Part shown: positions 1 through 12,382 of the stretch, piece by piece
How positions within the stretch are numbered: position 1 is the stretch's first letter
How the letters are laid out: each line of letters opens with the position of its first letter
The notes under the pieces: generated by a model
Seen by the model: the letters and a program-made list of their open reading frames with translations, nothing else
Databases searched by the model: none
Told to the model about the DNA's origin: nothing
Assembly: GCA_013400115.1 (NCBI GenBank)
Contig: VXBP01009432.1
Location: 716,994-780,993, forward strand
DNA: 64,000 bases
Direction: 5' to 3'
Source: Rhinopomastus cyanomelas
Taxonomy: Eukaryota; Chordata; Aves; Bucerotiformes; Rhinopomastidae
Made by a program: the position numbers and the translations under genes

Positions 1-1696
1 CAGTCTCACAAGCCTCTTCTGGAACTAAAAACCACTAGAAATTATTTATGAATTGTGCCCTGAGGGGTGTGAAAATTTCTGTAAGTGTACAGTTTTTTCC
101 TTCTTTATGGTCAGGTAAACAGATAATGTTTGTAATCACATTCAGAATACTGTTAGCAGAGAAAAGGTGGAGGTGGAAAATAAAGTACTAGAAAAGTACA
201 TGCATCTAATACGTAGCCAAAGATCTAATGATAATTGCACTTAAATAACTTGTGAGCCCCAAAATCTTCTTTATGCTTTTGTGTACAAAAGTAAAACTTG
301 GGAAGAAGTCACAGCTGTCTGGATTAATATGGTTTGTAAACAGAAGCAAGATATGGTGATTTCAGTTAAGTATTTGTAGACAGAAGTTTGGACATTGACA
401 TATTTATATTCTAGTGTGTATATAGTGATCTAATGCAATGAGCTAGAACAACACTTGTGTGTATCAGAGCACTTTTGTAGAATCATAGAATAATTTTTAG
501 GCTCATTCAAAATGTTTATTGCGAATGATTGGTCAGAATCAGGGATTTAGTTATAATTGTGCAAATAATTAACTGTATCTAAAAAAAAAAAAGAAGCAAC
601 AACCAACTCATTATTGAATCCAGACATCGAGATTTTCCTGTACGTGTTACAAGTTTGAGGCAGCTACGTTACTTTTATGATATGGTTGCCTAGAGTGAGA
701 CTCACTGTATTAATTCCTTGAAAGTTTCATTTAGAAAACCTGAAAGATGGGGAGGTTTTATGGGGAATTTTTGGTAAATAAATGTCAGTCATTTTTAAAG
801 TACTCACAAAAGTATTCAGCATATCATCAAAGCAATGTTGTGGATAAACATTCTTACAAATAATGCCTGACTTTCCTGGCCCACAGACCATATTCTTAGA
901 GAACATGTAAATCCTATGCACATAAATTTAAGAACAACTAAAAAGAAGTACATTTGTGCACAAATTTAGCTGTGAAAGGGATGACAGATCTGTTTGGCAA
1001 CTTATTTACATAGGGGTGTGGTTTTGCCATTTACATGAACTCTTTAAGACTTGTGATCCAGATTTTCTTTTAACAAATTCACATGGTCATTCTGACCAAA
1101 TGATACATGTCCTCTGCTTCAAGTGGCACAGAAGACTGTGGCAGCTGTTGAGACAAATACTACTATGTGAACTGGGACTGTGATGAAAAGATGTGTGTTC
1201 TTTCTTCAAGATTTTTTGTAATATTGAGGAAAAGACCAGGGTTTTTTGATAATCTGTTTACTTCCAGTATTTTGAAGTATCATCTTGCAGCTGCATCTAA
1301 AAACTTACAGTGAAGATTAAACATTTTACATTGATTTTTAAAACTGATTGTTCAAGATGATGTCTTTCTCTTCTCATTTTTCCATAACAATTAACAGAAA
1401 GCTAAACAAAGTATAAATGGACAGAATAAAACAGACTGTACTGTAAATTATGTTGTTTGTATTATTGGAGAGGCAGATACAAATTCTTCCTTTCCCTTTC
1501 CCCTTTCATTTATCTTTATCTTCTTTCTCTTTTTCTATCTATCATTGCCCATTTGTTCAGCTTTGGCCAGCAGTGTGTCTGTCTTGGAAACAGCTGACAT
1601 CAACTCTGTCAGACACAGGGAAAACTTCTAGGAGCTTCTTACAGAAGCCACCTCTATAACTCTCCACTACCAAACCCTTCCCATGCAAACAAAATG
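1..1696. other. Intronic sequence with no gene seen
   Basis: AT-rich unique-looking DNA with an A-run at 581-592. Bases 478-506 (AGAATCATAGAATAATTTTT) resemble the tail of an antisense CR1 but are too short to call. The pyrimidine-rich stretch at 1485-1545 has no coding signal. Confidence 0.6.
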
Positions 1697-1819
1697 CAAT
1701 TTTTTTCTCAACCCATGAGTTTTCTCACATTTAAACTTCCACTTTTCTCATTATTCCACTGGGGTGGGGGTAGAAAGTGAGCTGTGTGACACTTGACTAC
1801 CAATTGAGATTAAATCACA
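1697..1819 (+). mobile_element. LTR 3' end of an avian ERV (solo, 5' part lost or diverged)
   Basis: The stretch CTCAACCCATGAGTTTTCTC, followed by a G-run around 1760-1770 and an end in AAATCACA, matches the U5 end of a widespread avian ERV LTR as I recall it. The matching upstream LTR part cannot be recognised with confidence. No PBS or internal sequence follows, so this is a decayed solo-LTR remnant. Confidence 0.55.
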
Positions 1820-2463
1820 GCCCTCTTCCCCTTACCTCTGCCTTTCCTGTTTTCTTGGTTTTGCTTTCTTTATTTCTTTTCCTTTTATTTGCCCTTTTCC
1901 TTTTTTTCCTTCTTTCTCTTTCTCTCTCCTTTTTCATGTTTTCCTTTCATTTCATTAGACCCGCTCAGGTCTAAGAAGCACCAGATGGAATTAATTTGAG
2001 AGAATTTTCATATTTTATAGAGGTGTCACATTCTCTACTTTGTTCAGTCTAGAAAATTAATTTTTCTTCTGAACATTCCGCGGATCAATCCAGACAGAAT
2101 TCTTTAGCTCAAGCTTCTAGTTAGGGAAACCATTCTTCCCCGTTAGGGAAACCATTTCCCCAAAAAGTGTTCACTACACATTATTCACTGTATCTAATTC
2201 TGGGTCTTTGTACAGCTCATTAGAGCTGCACTTGCAAGCAGATGTTCATTCATCACAAAATCCTTTGTCATCATCATTAGCAAACCCTGCTGGCCTTTCC
2301 AGAGCTCCTTGAAAACTGTAAAGAAGCTTTCACTTCCTTTTTGTTAGGAGACATGAATCAAGCACCTCATATAAAAAGCAATGTATGATTTCTTTCACAT
2401 CTCAGGGTACATCTTTGAGGTTAAAGTAAGGGTGAACTGCCCAGCAATTATGAAACACAGGTT
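1820..2463. other. Pyrimidine-rich and unique intronic sequence
   Basis: A strongly C/T-rich tract spans 1823-1940. A short direct duplication (GTTAGGGAAACCATT) lies near 2131-2161. No gene or repeat family is recognised. Confidence 0.6.
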
Positions 2464-2550
2464 GGCGAGGTGATCCTGCTGTTGCAGGCAGATGGATTGG
2501 ATGATCTTTCAAGGTCCCTTCCAATCCACAGTGATTCTGTGATTCTGTGA
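2464..2550 (+). mobile_element. CR1 LINE 3' end
   Basis: The GGTGATCCTGCTG and ATGATCTTTCAAGGTCCCTT signature is followed by the octamer-type tail GTGATTCTGTGATTCTGTGA. Only the extreme 3' end is present, as is usual for 5'-truncated CR1. Confidence 0.9.
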
Positions 2551-2654
2551 GATGCAGATGGCAATGTAGGGCATACAGATGTGTTGCTGTCCATTCTTTG
2601 TCTACAGCTGAAATAGACTGACGAGTTCTGAGTAGCCATGGTATAAGGACATAG

Positions 2655-2796
2655 TCACAGAAGGGCTGAGGGTGGAGGAGACCTCTGGAGATCATCTGAT
2701 CGAATACCTTTGCTCAATCACACCTGCTTAGAACTGGTTAGCCGGGATAACATCTGGAGGGTTTTTGAACATCTCCAAGGAGAGAGACTCCATGCA
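2655..2796 (-). mobile_element. CR1 LINE 3' end, old
   Basis: In reverse orientation, GACCTCTGGAGATCATCTGA and later GAACATCTCCAAGGAGAGAG correspond to the CR1 3' UTR. It is diverged and truncated. Confidence 0.75.
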
Positions 2797-4313
2797 TTCA
2801 ATTTCACATTGTTGATAAATAAAGAACTTCAAAAAAATTATAAGAGATTATAAACAACACAAAGTGTCCCACAATTGCCCACAGTTTTTGATCGCATTGA
2901 GCTAGCACAGCAAGGCATTGATTTTCTGATATTTTTTCTGTGTGCTTTTTGCTTTTTTACATGATACAGTAAGCTGTGAATGCCTTGGTGTTTGTGACTA
3001 CTATGGGCAAGCTTACACTCTGTCCTCAGGAGTGCTTTATCATAATATCTTTAATAGGATCAAACAGGACTGAACAGCCCTATGTAACAGTGAGCTTTCC
3101 TTGTTATATGTAACAGTGAGCTTGTTACTGTTGTGTTTTATTGTTTGCTTGCAGAAAGAGTAAAGGTCATGCAGACACTGCAAATCATAGTTGAAAATCT
3201 GATCAGGCTTTATTCTGATATGTCATTTATTATATCCAGAAGCACAGTGATTGGAAATCATTACTAATTAATGTTATGTCCTTTGGGACACAGTTTGGCT
3301 CACAAATTCCAGGTTCATCGGCGGTAAATGTTATAACCCCAAAATATAAACTGAACATTGTTTCCTGACAATCAATAACAGGAAAACAATCTGATTTTTC
3401 AAAACCCTGACTAATAAGGTTTTTTCCTAAGGATTACAAAAAAAAAAAGGCTTAGTCTGCAGCAGATCAGTGAAGATTTGCAGCATAGCTTTTCTAACAA
3501 AACCTTTATATAGGTGTAGCAGACCTGCTTCTAGATGTTCCAGATGAATCAAAATATTGTACAAACATAGATAGTTTGCGAGCACTTCCCCAAATCTCCT
3601 ATTTGTACCTGTTTTGACAGATTCTACTTTAAGTCTACATTTATAAGCCCAAATGCATAAACCATGGCTGCCTTATTCTTCATTGCACAAAAGATAATGG
3701 TAATCTACCAGTCTCCAATCAATTGATTAACAAAAGCAAGTCTCTCTCACAAGACAGTGCTGTATGTGTGTGTGTGTGTGTATATATATATCTCTAAAAA
3801 TATTACAACTACAATTTTTGAATATCTAAGCACATACTTTCTCTTATTTACTCTCCTTTGTTGATGGTGCACAATGGTAAAAATCAATATTGTGATTAGC
3901 CAAGGAAGAATTTATTGTATTCGATTCCATGAATGTCTTTTACTTTTCATTTTATTTTTCCCTTATACTTTGAAATATTTACTTAATTGTAAAATACTGA
4001 ACTGCAATCTTATGCTGATAATTGTATCAGAAAAAAATAAGCGGATCAGAATAAAATTTTTAAAAAAAGAAAACACCAAGCCAAACAAATCAAACAAAAC
4101 CCCAAAGATATATTATGAGATGTAAAATAATAGAACAAAATAAAACCTCTTTAGCTTGGAAGAAGCACTTTGCAGTAGTTCTATCCTGCACAAAAATCTA
4201 ATTTTTTTTAAGCAAGAGAGTTTTAGTGGATGTTGGGAGGCACAATCCTATTCCTGGTAGCTGCCCAATCTCTTTAAAAGTGAACTTCTTCTTCTGAGTG
4301 CTGGAGTAGCATT
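2797..4313. other. Intronic sequence with no gene seen
   Basis: It contains a (TG)n-(TA)n microsatellite at about 3766-3791 and a short tandem duplication (TATGTAACAGTGAGCTT) near 3083-3123. Otherwise it is AT-rich unique DNA. Confidence 0.6.
3766..3791. repeat. (TG)n/(TA)n microsatellite
   Basis: Alternating TG dinucleotides run directly into TA dinucleotides. Confidence 0.9.
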
Positions 4314-4672
4314 GAGTCACAAAGATTATGAAGGAAGTAGAACTCCTTCCTTATGAGGAGAGGCTGAGGGATCTGGGTCTCTTTAGCTTGGAGAAGAGGA
4401 GACTGAGGGGTGACCTCATTAATGTCTATAAATATTTGAGGGGTGGACGTCAGGATGCATGAAGCCAGGCTCCAGTCAGTGTCATCTGGTGTTAGGACAA
4501 GGGGCAATGGTTGTAAGCTGGAACATAGAAAGTTCCACATCAACCTGAGAAGGAACTTCTTCCCAGTGAGGGTGACAGAGCACTGGAACAGCCTGCCCAG
4601 GGTGGTTGTGGAGTCTCCTTCTCTGGAAATGTTTAAGATCCTTCTGGATGTGTTCTTGTGTGACTTGACATA
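4314..4672 (+). mobile_element. CR1 LINE fragment (ORF2 C-terminus plus 3' UTR start)
   Basis: The CR1 pol C-terminal coding signature is clear (LPYEERLRDLGLFSLEKRRL from about 4340; later NSLPRVVVESPSLEMFK). Similarity stops at the GTGTGACTTGA motif, before the octamer tail, and an A/T-rich stretch follows. The element is thus truncated at both ends. Frame breaks make it non-functional. Confidence 0.95.
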
Positions 4673-7600
4673 ATATTAAAAAAAAATATTTAAAACCATA
4701 ACATACAATTATAATTGTTTAAAATTAAAAAGAATAAAAAATAAAATAGGAAAAGATTTAAATTTTTACCATTTCAATGATTTCTTAATTTAAGGAGAAT
4801 GAAATTATTCTTTAGATTCTCCAAATTCACCAATTGTTTTGGTCCCTTATCATCCCTTTTATCTTGTCTTACTCTTGAGGAAACACAGGATTCTTTCAAA
4901 ACAGTTAAAGCATTGGGCAATTTCCACGTGGCTTCTAGTAGCACATTTTAACCCTATAATTTTTCTTCCAAGCATTAAACCATCTGTTATTAGGAAGCAT
5001 TCCTGGAGAGTTAATGGGCACTCCAGTCAGATTTCAACCTGTGAATGTCAAGGAAAAGGTGTTAATAAATAAATACTTTGTGGTCCATACAAAGGATTTC
5101 TTCAGTCCAGTAATTTCACGAGGATCATTAACTCAATTTTCCCCTACACTGTTTATGGGTAGAACCAAAAATTTACTTACACGCTCAGTAGCATCTCACG
5201 CTACCGGGATTCCTGCAATCACATACGTGTATAGAACTCAAGATGTAGGAACGAGCAAAATGAAATCTAACTGCACATTATTCATAGGAGAGTGGAAGTT
5301 TAAGGTAAAATTTTCTTTTTATTCACTGTCTTAATGTTGACAGAAATCCCTCATGACTCCATACAGCTACACAGTTTTCTCCTGACAAGTTTCAGGTCTG
5401 TTAGTCCTTTCGCTCCTTAAATTTAAATTTAAACACACTGACCATCAATCTAATTAAATGAAAAATCCTCTACTGAGCCCACAAAACATTTATATGAGTT
5501 AATGCTGAGTCCTTATAGCACTGTTACATTTGAATTCACTCAGAAAAGATATCATCCATGTGTCCTCTGGGTTACTGAACACAGATATGAAATCAAAACA
5601 CTTCCACTGGGGTTTCTGTGCACACACCAAAATTCAGTTTCTCTCTCTGCTGGATGGTTGTAGAGACACAATAGCTGCACACTAATCACTTGCCACTACT
5701 ATTCATTCTCCCTGATCACATAAACTTTGGTGGCTAAATAACTGATCAGGGAGTATTACAAATTCTAGTTTTTACCAAGTTCTAAATTAATAGAGAAGCA
5801 AATACTCTGGTGACTTTAAATCCCTCATGCAACCTCTACAGCAGATGATGTGCAAAAGGGAAGGTGCAGGAAGCATCTTGCCTCAGCACACCATGACTGT
5901 GAACCTCTGTGGTGCAGAACAAGAAAAACTCAGACGTCTCTAAGACAAGAAATTTTTATAACTGTCTCCGATACCACTGCCAGTGCACTGTCCACTGAGC
6001 ATTAAAATCTTCATAGGTCACGATGGGTCTGCCTGACCTATGCAGGTGGCATTAATTCAAAAGCACTGAGGGGTGGAGACAATTTCTTCTCTGTAGATGA
6101 AGAAGCCTAGTGCTTAAATAACTCTACTGGTTTGCCACTAATAACAAGGAAATAAATGCAGTCTGACAAGCTGAGAAAAGAAACTCAGGCTGAAATATCA
6201 AAGCAATATCAGTGCATTGGAGGCAAAGCCTTCATTTTTGTGACAGTGGAAAACAGAGGACTTATGGACAACAGAGGACTTACACACTTGTACATCATCA
6301 GGACTTCAGCTACCTGTTATTGTTATGGAAGGATATTGCACTGGGTGCATGACAGAAGAAATGGGCATGCTTCATTCAAGAGAGTGTGGACAAGAAAACC
6401 TCACAATTCCCCACATAACTGAGAAGTGGAGTCAGCTGTAAGTGAGGTTGAGTGGGGTATGATTAATGCTTTAAAAGATTCAGTCTTGTGCAGAACCTAC
6501 TCTGCACATCTGATAAGCAATTATGTTCAAATAATTCAGTGCTATCACTTAAGGGTGAAGTAATCAGTTTCTTGTATCTAAGTTGTTGTCATATTATTAG
6601 CAATTCATATTATCCTTGCATGTTATTTTATTTCCATGATCATTCTAGTAGTAGCTTTAGTAATGTTCATTTTTCAAATAACACCATTGGCAATTGAGAA
6701 AAAGACATAAGGGAGTTATAATTTACCATAAGAAAATACAGAACTTATTAATTTTGTGTGGGATCAATAGCTTTAACTACATAACATACTATGCTATGCA
6801 GTTAGCATGAGTAAACGCCTTCTGCTTTATATACTGGGGAATGTTTCAAGGAAGAGTCATAGAATACAGGACTATAAAACCCCTAAAAAATAACAGTCCA
6901 GTCTGATAGCTTTTACTTTTGTTTTTAAAATACATTAAATATTTTACTTCTAAAATACACTTGGCTGACAGGTTCATATACAGGTTACATGCAATGAAGG
7001 CATGTTTAAACTAGGAAGCTTTGAGGTCTGTGAGCAATACACATTCTCCTTGCATCTCAATTTTGGTTGGGCAGCAGAGTGCTAATAAGATAAATAATAG
7101 TCTGCATGGTAATTCTTCTTTCATCCTAAAATATTTATCAGGGTCTCAGATCCAACAGTGGCAAGTTAATTTGGAAGAAAGACAGTTTGTAGCTGAAACA
7201 GTATTGTCTGACCATATTTTCATCTCTTTTCTTCTTAGCAGGAGACACATGTTAAATTAAAAAATAAGGAAACAGATTGGTAAGCCCTCAGCTGAATCAG
7301 GGCTTTGTATCTTAAAAATATTTATTACTAAATCTTGACTCTTCAAAGCATTTAATTGCTGCCCACATCTCATCTTCTGTAATGGAACTGAGAAATACTC
7401 CTGAATCAGAGTCAGTCATCGATATTCATCTCATATCACCAGGAGACTTACTTAAAGATTCAGTAAACTAATGGACTCTTGGTTAGTCTTTAAGAGCTCT
7501 CTAATCTCTCCTATCAGTTCTCAGAAACAAAAACATTAACATTCTGTTTTCAGTTCCTGTACAAGAGGTGTTGATATTGTTTGCTTTAAATGAGCTAGTA

Positions 7601-8346
7601 CATAACTAGTATTCGTATTAAGAAAACTTCATGCATTCAGTATATATATACGAACTGAATGGAATAACTGTCTTTAAATTGCTGTCATTACTCTCCTTCC
7701 TTTTTAAGGATCAGGATCTATGATTATGAACTCAAATTATCTTAATTAAAACATCATTAAATCCTGAAATTAACATGTCAAATGAGAGGTGACATTTTGT
7801 GTAAAAGGCAAACAGTCTCAGAAGCAGGTTTGCACACACCCCACAGTGCATCCCATCGTAAATTCACTGAGGGAAATGTCACCAAAGGACTTCCACAGTG
7901 CAAATACAGCAAAAGGCAGACACACTGGAGGGCAGATCAGAGCAGCATACGTCAGCAGGATGCAGAATGCACGGGGCCTTGATCAAGGCAGAAAAGTTAA
8001 CATTCTTCATAGTCATAAAACCCCCCTTCATGGTGTGATTCAGCTATTCAAAGATAAACTATGCACATGCATTTTGCCACGCTGTAGTGTACTGTCAGTT
8101 GTTGCTGCCACAGCAGAAGCTGCTATATTTTATGAGTTATTAGGTAAAGACAAGTTGATTGCATCATTTGCCACAAGGTCATCACAGGCACAGCCATCTG
8201 CACTGTACTTATGGTTTTGGGGGCTGGAATATAGAGTGCATCTACAAGTGCCTCAACCAGTGTCTTTAGTTCAGAACTAAGTAAAAGAACAAGAAAAAGT
8301 TAAGTAGGTGAAGACTCAGCTTTGTTTCACCAGTGATATCAGTCTT
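4673..8346. other. Intronic sequence with no gene seen
   Basis: Unique-looking AT-rich DNA. The longest open frame (7789-8280, plus) has no recognisable domain. A short direct repeat (ACAGAGGACTTA, twice) lies at 6253-6282, and an AT dinucleotide run near 7642-7650. Confidence 0.55.
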
Positions 8347-8412
8347 CACAGAATCAGAGAGTAACTGAGGCTGGAAGATACTTCTTAGAGATCACAAGTT
8401 TGAACGCATCTA
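8347..8412 (-). mobile_element. Probable CR1 3' end remnant
   Basis: GAATCAGAGAGTAACTGAGG and the GGAAGATACTTCTTAGAGATC pattern resemble a decayed antisense CR1 tail. It is short and diverged. Confidence 0.45.
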
Positions 8413-8877
8413 CCAGACTGGGATTGAAAGGGCCTTATTTGGTCAAATATTAAATATCTTCTGAAGCAGAGATTTTACAGTCTTCTTTTTGACCTGTTCT
8501 GTTGTTTGATCACCATCAAATCATTGTGAAATGAGTTTTTTATTTCCTGGAATTTGAGTCTTCAAGGGCTTCATTGTTCTCTGTGAAGATTCATGTCTGG
8601 AAAATGTCTCTGGATTCATGTCTGGATTCATGTGTCTGTAGAAAATGTGATGGGCATTTATTAAAATTCTTTATTCACACTCGTTTCTGGAACTGAAGTT
8701 TCTGACTTTAAGCAATGGTTTGGCTCCCTCAGCACCTTTTAGTTCAGTTCCTCTACATCAGTAAGTTAATAGGGTTAAGGCATGGACTCAAGCTTGGGTC
8801 TGCCATTAACCACATAAGAACATTCCCTCATGTAGATTTCATTTAGCTATGAAACAATGTTCCGGGCAGACATGGTT

Positions 8878-9208
8878 CCAAGAGGAAGATGATAAAGGAG
8901 GAGGAGCACCTCCCTTATGAGGAGAGGCTGAGGGAGCTGGGTCTCTTTAGCTTGGAGAAGAGGAGACTGAGGGGNNNNNNNNNNNNNNNNNGGAACTTCT
9001 TCATGGTGAGGGTGATGGAGCACTGGAACAGGCTGCCCAGGGAGGTTGTGGAGTCTCCCTCACTGGAGATATTCAAGACCTGCCTGGATGTGTTCCTGTG
9101 TGACTTGGTTTAGGTGATCCTGCTGTGTCAGGTGACTTGGACTGGATGATCCTTCCAATGCCTAGTGATTCTATGATTCTATGGTTCTATGATTCTATGA
9201 TTCTGTGA
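8878..9208 (+). mobile_element. CR1 LINE 3' part with internal assembly gap
   Basis: The same pol C-terminal signature as the 4314-4672 copy leads into the 3' UTR and ends in a clean tail of five ATTCTATG-type units (9168-9208). A 17-N run (8975-8991) interrupts it where the parallel copy has 141 bases, so the open frame across the gap is artificial. Confidence 0.95.
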
Positions 9209-10767
9209 CACAGTCTAGAAGACAAATGTCATAGTGTTATGAGAGAAATGTAGGCTTCTTTTGATAAATCTGATGTGCTTGGGCTCTAAGTTTGGTTGGA
9301 ATTTTCAGATACAACACAGGCTTTACTTTTATAATTGTACATAGGTTTAGATTCAAAGAATCCTGCAATCTGCTTTTAGAACTGACATGCTAGTTTATGG
9401 CACTGAAGTGCATGTGATTACTAAGAAAGTGCTGAAAATTGGCCTTTCCATGCCTATGGAGCTGTAGTGCAAGCACATGGGTTATACAGGCAGGGATACG
9501 GAGATGATAGAAGAGCTCATAGTCAACTTAAAGGCCTAAGAAAGCTTCTGGATCTACCTTTTCACTGAGCATAACTTTTTGGCATAAGGTTGAGGACTTA
9601 CTTTTCTACTGAAAAGCATAATTAGGATCTCAGTCCAAAGAAACAAGAAGTCTGCAGCTTAGGAAAACCAAATCCTGCCACACTTGACTGTTCCAATTAC
9701 ACCTCTGCCAAAACCTTCTTAGGTTTGCACTTACTCATTCAGTAACTGATGACAGCTCTAGCAAAATGGTGACTGATTCCTATGATAACAGAAACTATTA
9801 GAGGTCATCAAAAGAGTGAGGTCTTATTTTATCTGTAGAAAATATTGAGTGTCCTGACCATGACTCAACTTGCTCATATATCACCTTTTGAACCTTCTTG
9901 ATAAAGGAGCACCAGATTAAAGCATGCCTAACTAATATGTGCATTCTCCCAAAATGTGATTCCATAAGAGAAAGGCATAATCATTTCTCATACATTAATT
10001 GTGCACATGTCTATCTTAAAAAATTAATCTGATCAAACATAATCAATCATATTCACTGCTTCTTAACACTTCTTAACATTCTTAGGACACCACTTCAGCT
10101 AAACACTATGATTATTACACAATATTAATGAAAAAGCTTTCTAAACCACTCCAGACTCTTTAAAACAGAAAAACATCCAAAAAGCTCATAAACCAATAAG
10201 CAAACAAATGAATATTGATTAAATCAGTGTCATTTCATTTGGAGTGGCCTGGTAGGTTTAGAATATCTTCACTGAAAGGTTTGGATTGCCTGTGAGGGAG
10301 GAAAAGGATACATAAGCTATCACTTTAGTTCCTTATGGCAGAGGAAACCCAAAGGCATGCGTGCATGTAGATCTGCCAAGGGCACTCATTTGGTTTTTTA
10401 ATTATCACAGGCACTAGTAGATTTTTATTCTTATCCATGATTGATTGAAGGCAGTAGAATGTCTTTCAGGGATCAAGAAAATTACATGTGACAATTTCTT
10501 TAGCTATCAGGACTTGAACTTTCAAAGATTGATAGTACAGTACAATGAGCCTTTATGGTCTGATGAATGTTCATTGAAAATAACCTAATTTTGACAATGA
10601 TGTAAGAGCCTAAGGAAAGAAGCTTCACACTAAACTATCCTCTGCTTTCAGGTTGGTTATGTGAAGCCTTCAGAACATCACAAATAAATTGTTAATGTAT
10701 TTGTATTTAGTTAATAGTTCCAAATCACTGGTGACCTACTTGCTCCAGGAAAAAACCCTGGAATAGT
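9209..10767. other. Intronic sequence with no gene seen
   Basis: Unique-looking DNA. No repeat family, RNA gene or splice-flanked open frame is recognised. Confidence 0.6.
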
Positions 10768-10866
10768 GAATCATAGAATCATTACGGACTGGAAGGGACC
10801 TCGAAAGATCATCTAGTCCAATCCGCCTGCATCAGCAGGATCACCTAAACCAAGAAACTTGGGCAG
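10768..10866 (-). mobile_element. CR1 LINE 3' end
   Basis: It reads GAATCATAGAATCATTACGG followed by GGAAGGGACCTCGAAAGATC and the GCAGGATCACCTAAACCAAG motif, the reverse complement of the CR1 3' terminus. It is heavily 5'-truncated. Confidence 0.95.
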
Positions 10867-11595
10867 TTTCCAACATTTGTGTTCTACTGAGACAGCCCCT
10901 GGTGTGCTGTGTTATCTTGAAGAAACAATAACACTTTATTTCCATATTGGGATTATTTTAAGATCCTCAGATATGATGCTTTTTATTTTTCCCAAAGTAC
11001 AAAATTATTAATAATATTTAAACAAGTCAACTCTCAAGGTTTTCCTCTTCTCAGTCAAAACATTTGCCCAATGCTCATTGCCGTAGAAATTAAATCTCAA
11101 ATTCTCCATGCAATGCTATTGACTTCCAATACAACCAGTAGACTTTCCATACTAATCGGCACTTAATTTGATGTGTTCAAAAGATATTATACTAGTCCCT
11201 GGATTTGGAATTGTCAGTATTGTTGAAGTACATTCTGTTTCCCTGAGCAGGCTTTCAATTTAAGAAAGGAAAAATGAGAGACCGTTTCTATAGTGCAAGA
11301 AAACAAATAATCCTGTTTCTTTATCTGATGGAGTACTGCTTCTCTTTTCATTGAGTTCTTTTCAAACCACAGATACTCAAGAGAGTTTCTGATTGTAGTA
11401 TTTTGTTAATTAGATATTTAGCACATTCAGAGATAAAACACATTAAGCGCAAAGATGTCTTCATGATGAGGGAAAAAAAGTAGACTCTGAGAATCTTGGT
11501 AGTATTTCCAAGTGGAGGTCTGATAATATGGTGGAGGACTCCCCATGTTTTTATTTCAGCCTTTAACTAGAGCTGTGCTTTCTGGCATAGACTTT
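10867..11595. other. Intronic sequence with no gene seen
   Basis: AT-rich unique DNA. Confidence 0.6.
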
Positions 11596-12382
11596 AAGGG
11601 ACCTCTTGGCACATCTACGTGTATGAAGTTCAACAAGGGCAGGCATAAGGTTCTGCAGCTGGGTTGAGGCAATTCCAGATAAATACAGACTAGGAGGAGA
11701 AAGGATTGAGAACAGCCCTGAGGAAAAGGACTTAGAGGTGTTGGGGGACTAGAAGTTTGACAAGAGCCATCAGTGTGCACTTGCAGCCCAGAAGGTCAAG
11801 TGTGTCCTGGGCTACATCAAAAGAAATGCTGACAGTTGGTAGAAGGAGCTGATTCTTCCCCTCTACTCTGGAGTACTCTGGAGTACACTGTCCAGCTCTG
11901 GAGTCCACAACATCAGGACACAGAGCTCCTGAAACTTGTCCAGAGGACAGCAATTCAAATGGGCTGGAGCACCTGCCCTATGAGGACAGACTGAGCAAGT
12001 TGGGGTTGTTCAGCCTGGAGAAAATGAGGCTCCAAGGTGACCTTCTAGCAGCTTTTCAATATCTGAAGGGGGCTACAAGAAAGCTGTGGCAGGTCTTTTA
12101 CATGAGTGCATAGTGAGAGGACGTGGGGAAAGGGTTACAGACTTAAAGAAGGGAGATTGAGGTTGGACATGAGGAACAAAGTCTTTCCTGTGAGGGTGGT
12201 GAAATGCTGGAACAGGTTGCCCATGGAAGTTGTGGCTGCCCTACCCCTAGAAGTGTCGAAGGCCAGGTTGGCTGGGACCTTGAGTAACCTGATCTAGTGA
12301 AGGTGTCCCTGCCTGTGCAGGGGGATTGGAACTAGATGACCTTTAGGGTATTTTCCAACCCTGGCTATCTATGATTCTGTGA
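11596..12382 (+). mobile_element. CR1 LINE, ORF2 C-terminal region to 3' tail (older subfamily)
   Basis: It starts in the conserved KFNKGRHKVLQLG-like stretch downstream of the reverse transcriptase domain. It continues through EHLPYEDRLSKLGLFSLEK-like coding (frame broken) and CWNRLPMEVVAALPLE, and ends in GATTGGAACTAGATGACCTT and CTATGATTCTGTGAT. The 3' UTR form (GGTGTCCCTGCCTGTGCAGG) marks a different subfamily from the 4314 and 8878 copies. Confidence 0.92.

Noticed and set aside
478..506. Antisense CR1 tail
   Set aside because: Only about 20 bases fit and no CR1 body follows.
7789..8280. 163-codon open frame, plus strand
   Set aside because: No known domain and no supporting splice or promoter signal; composition is ordinary for the intron.
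8889..9113. 74-codon protein-like frame
   Set aside because: CR1 ORF2 remnant joined across a mis-sized N gap.
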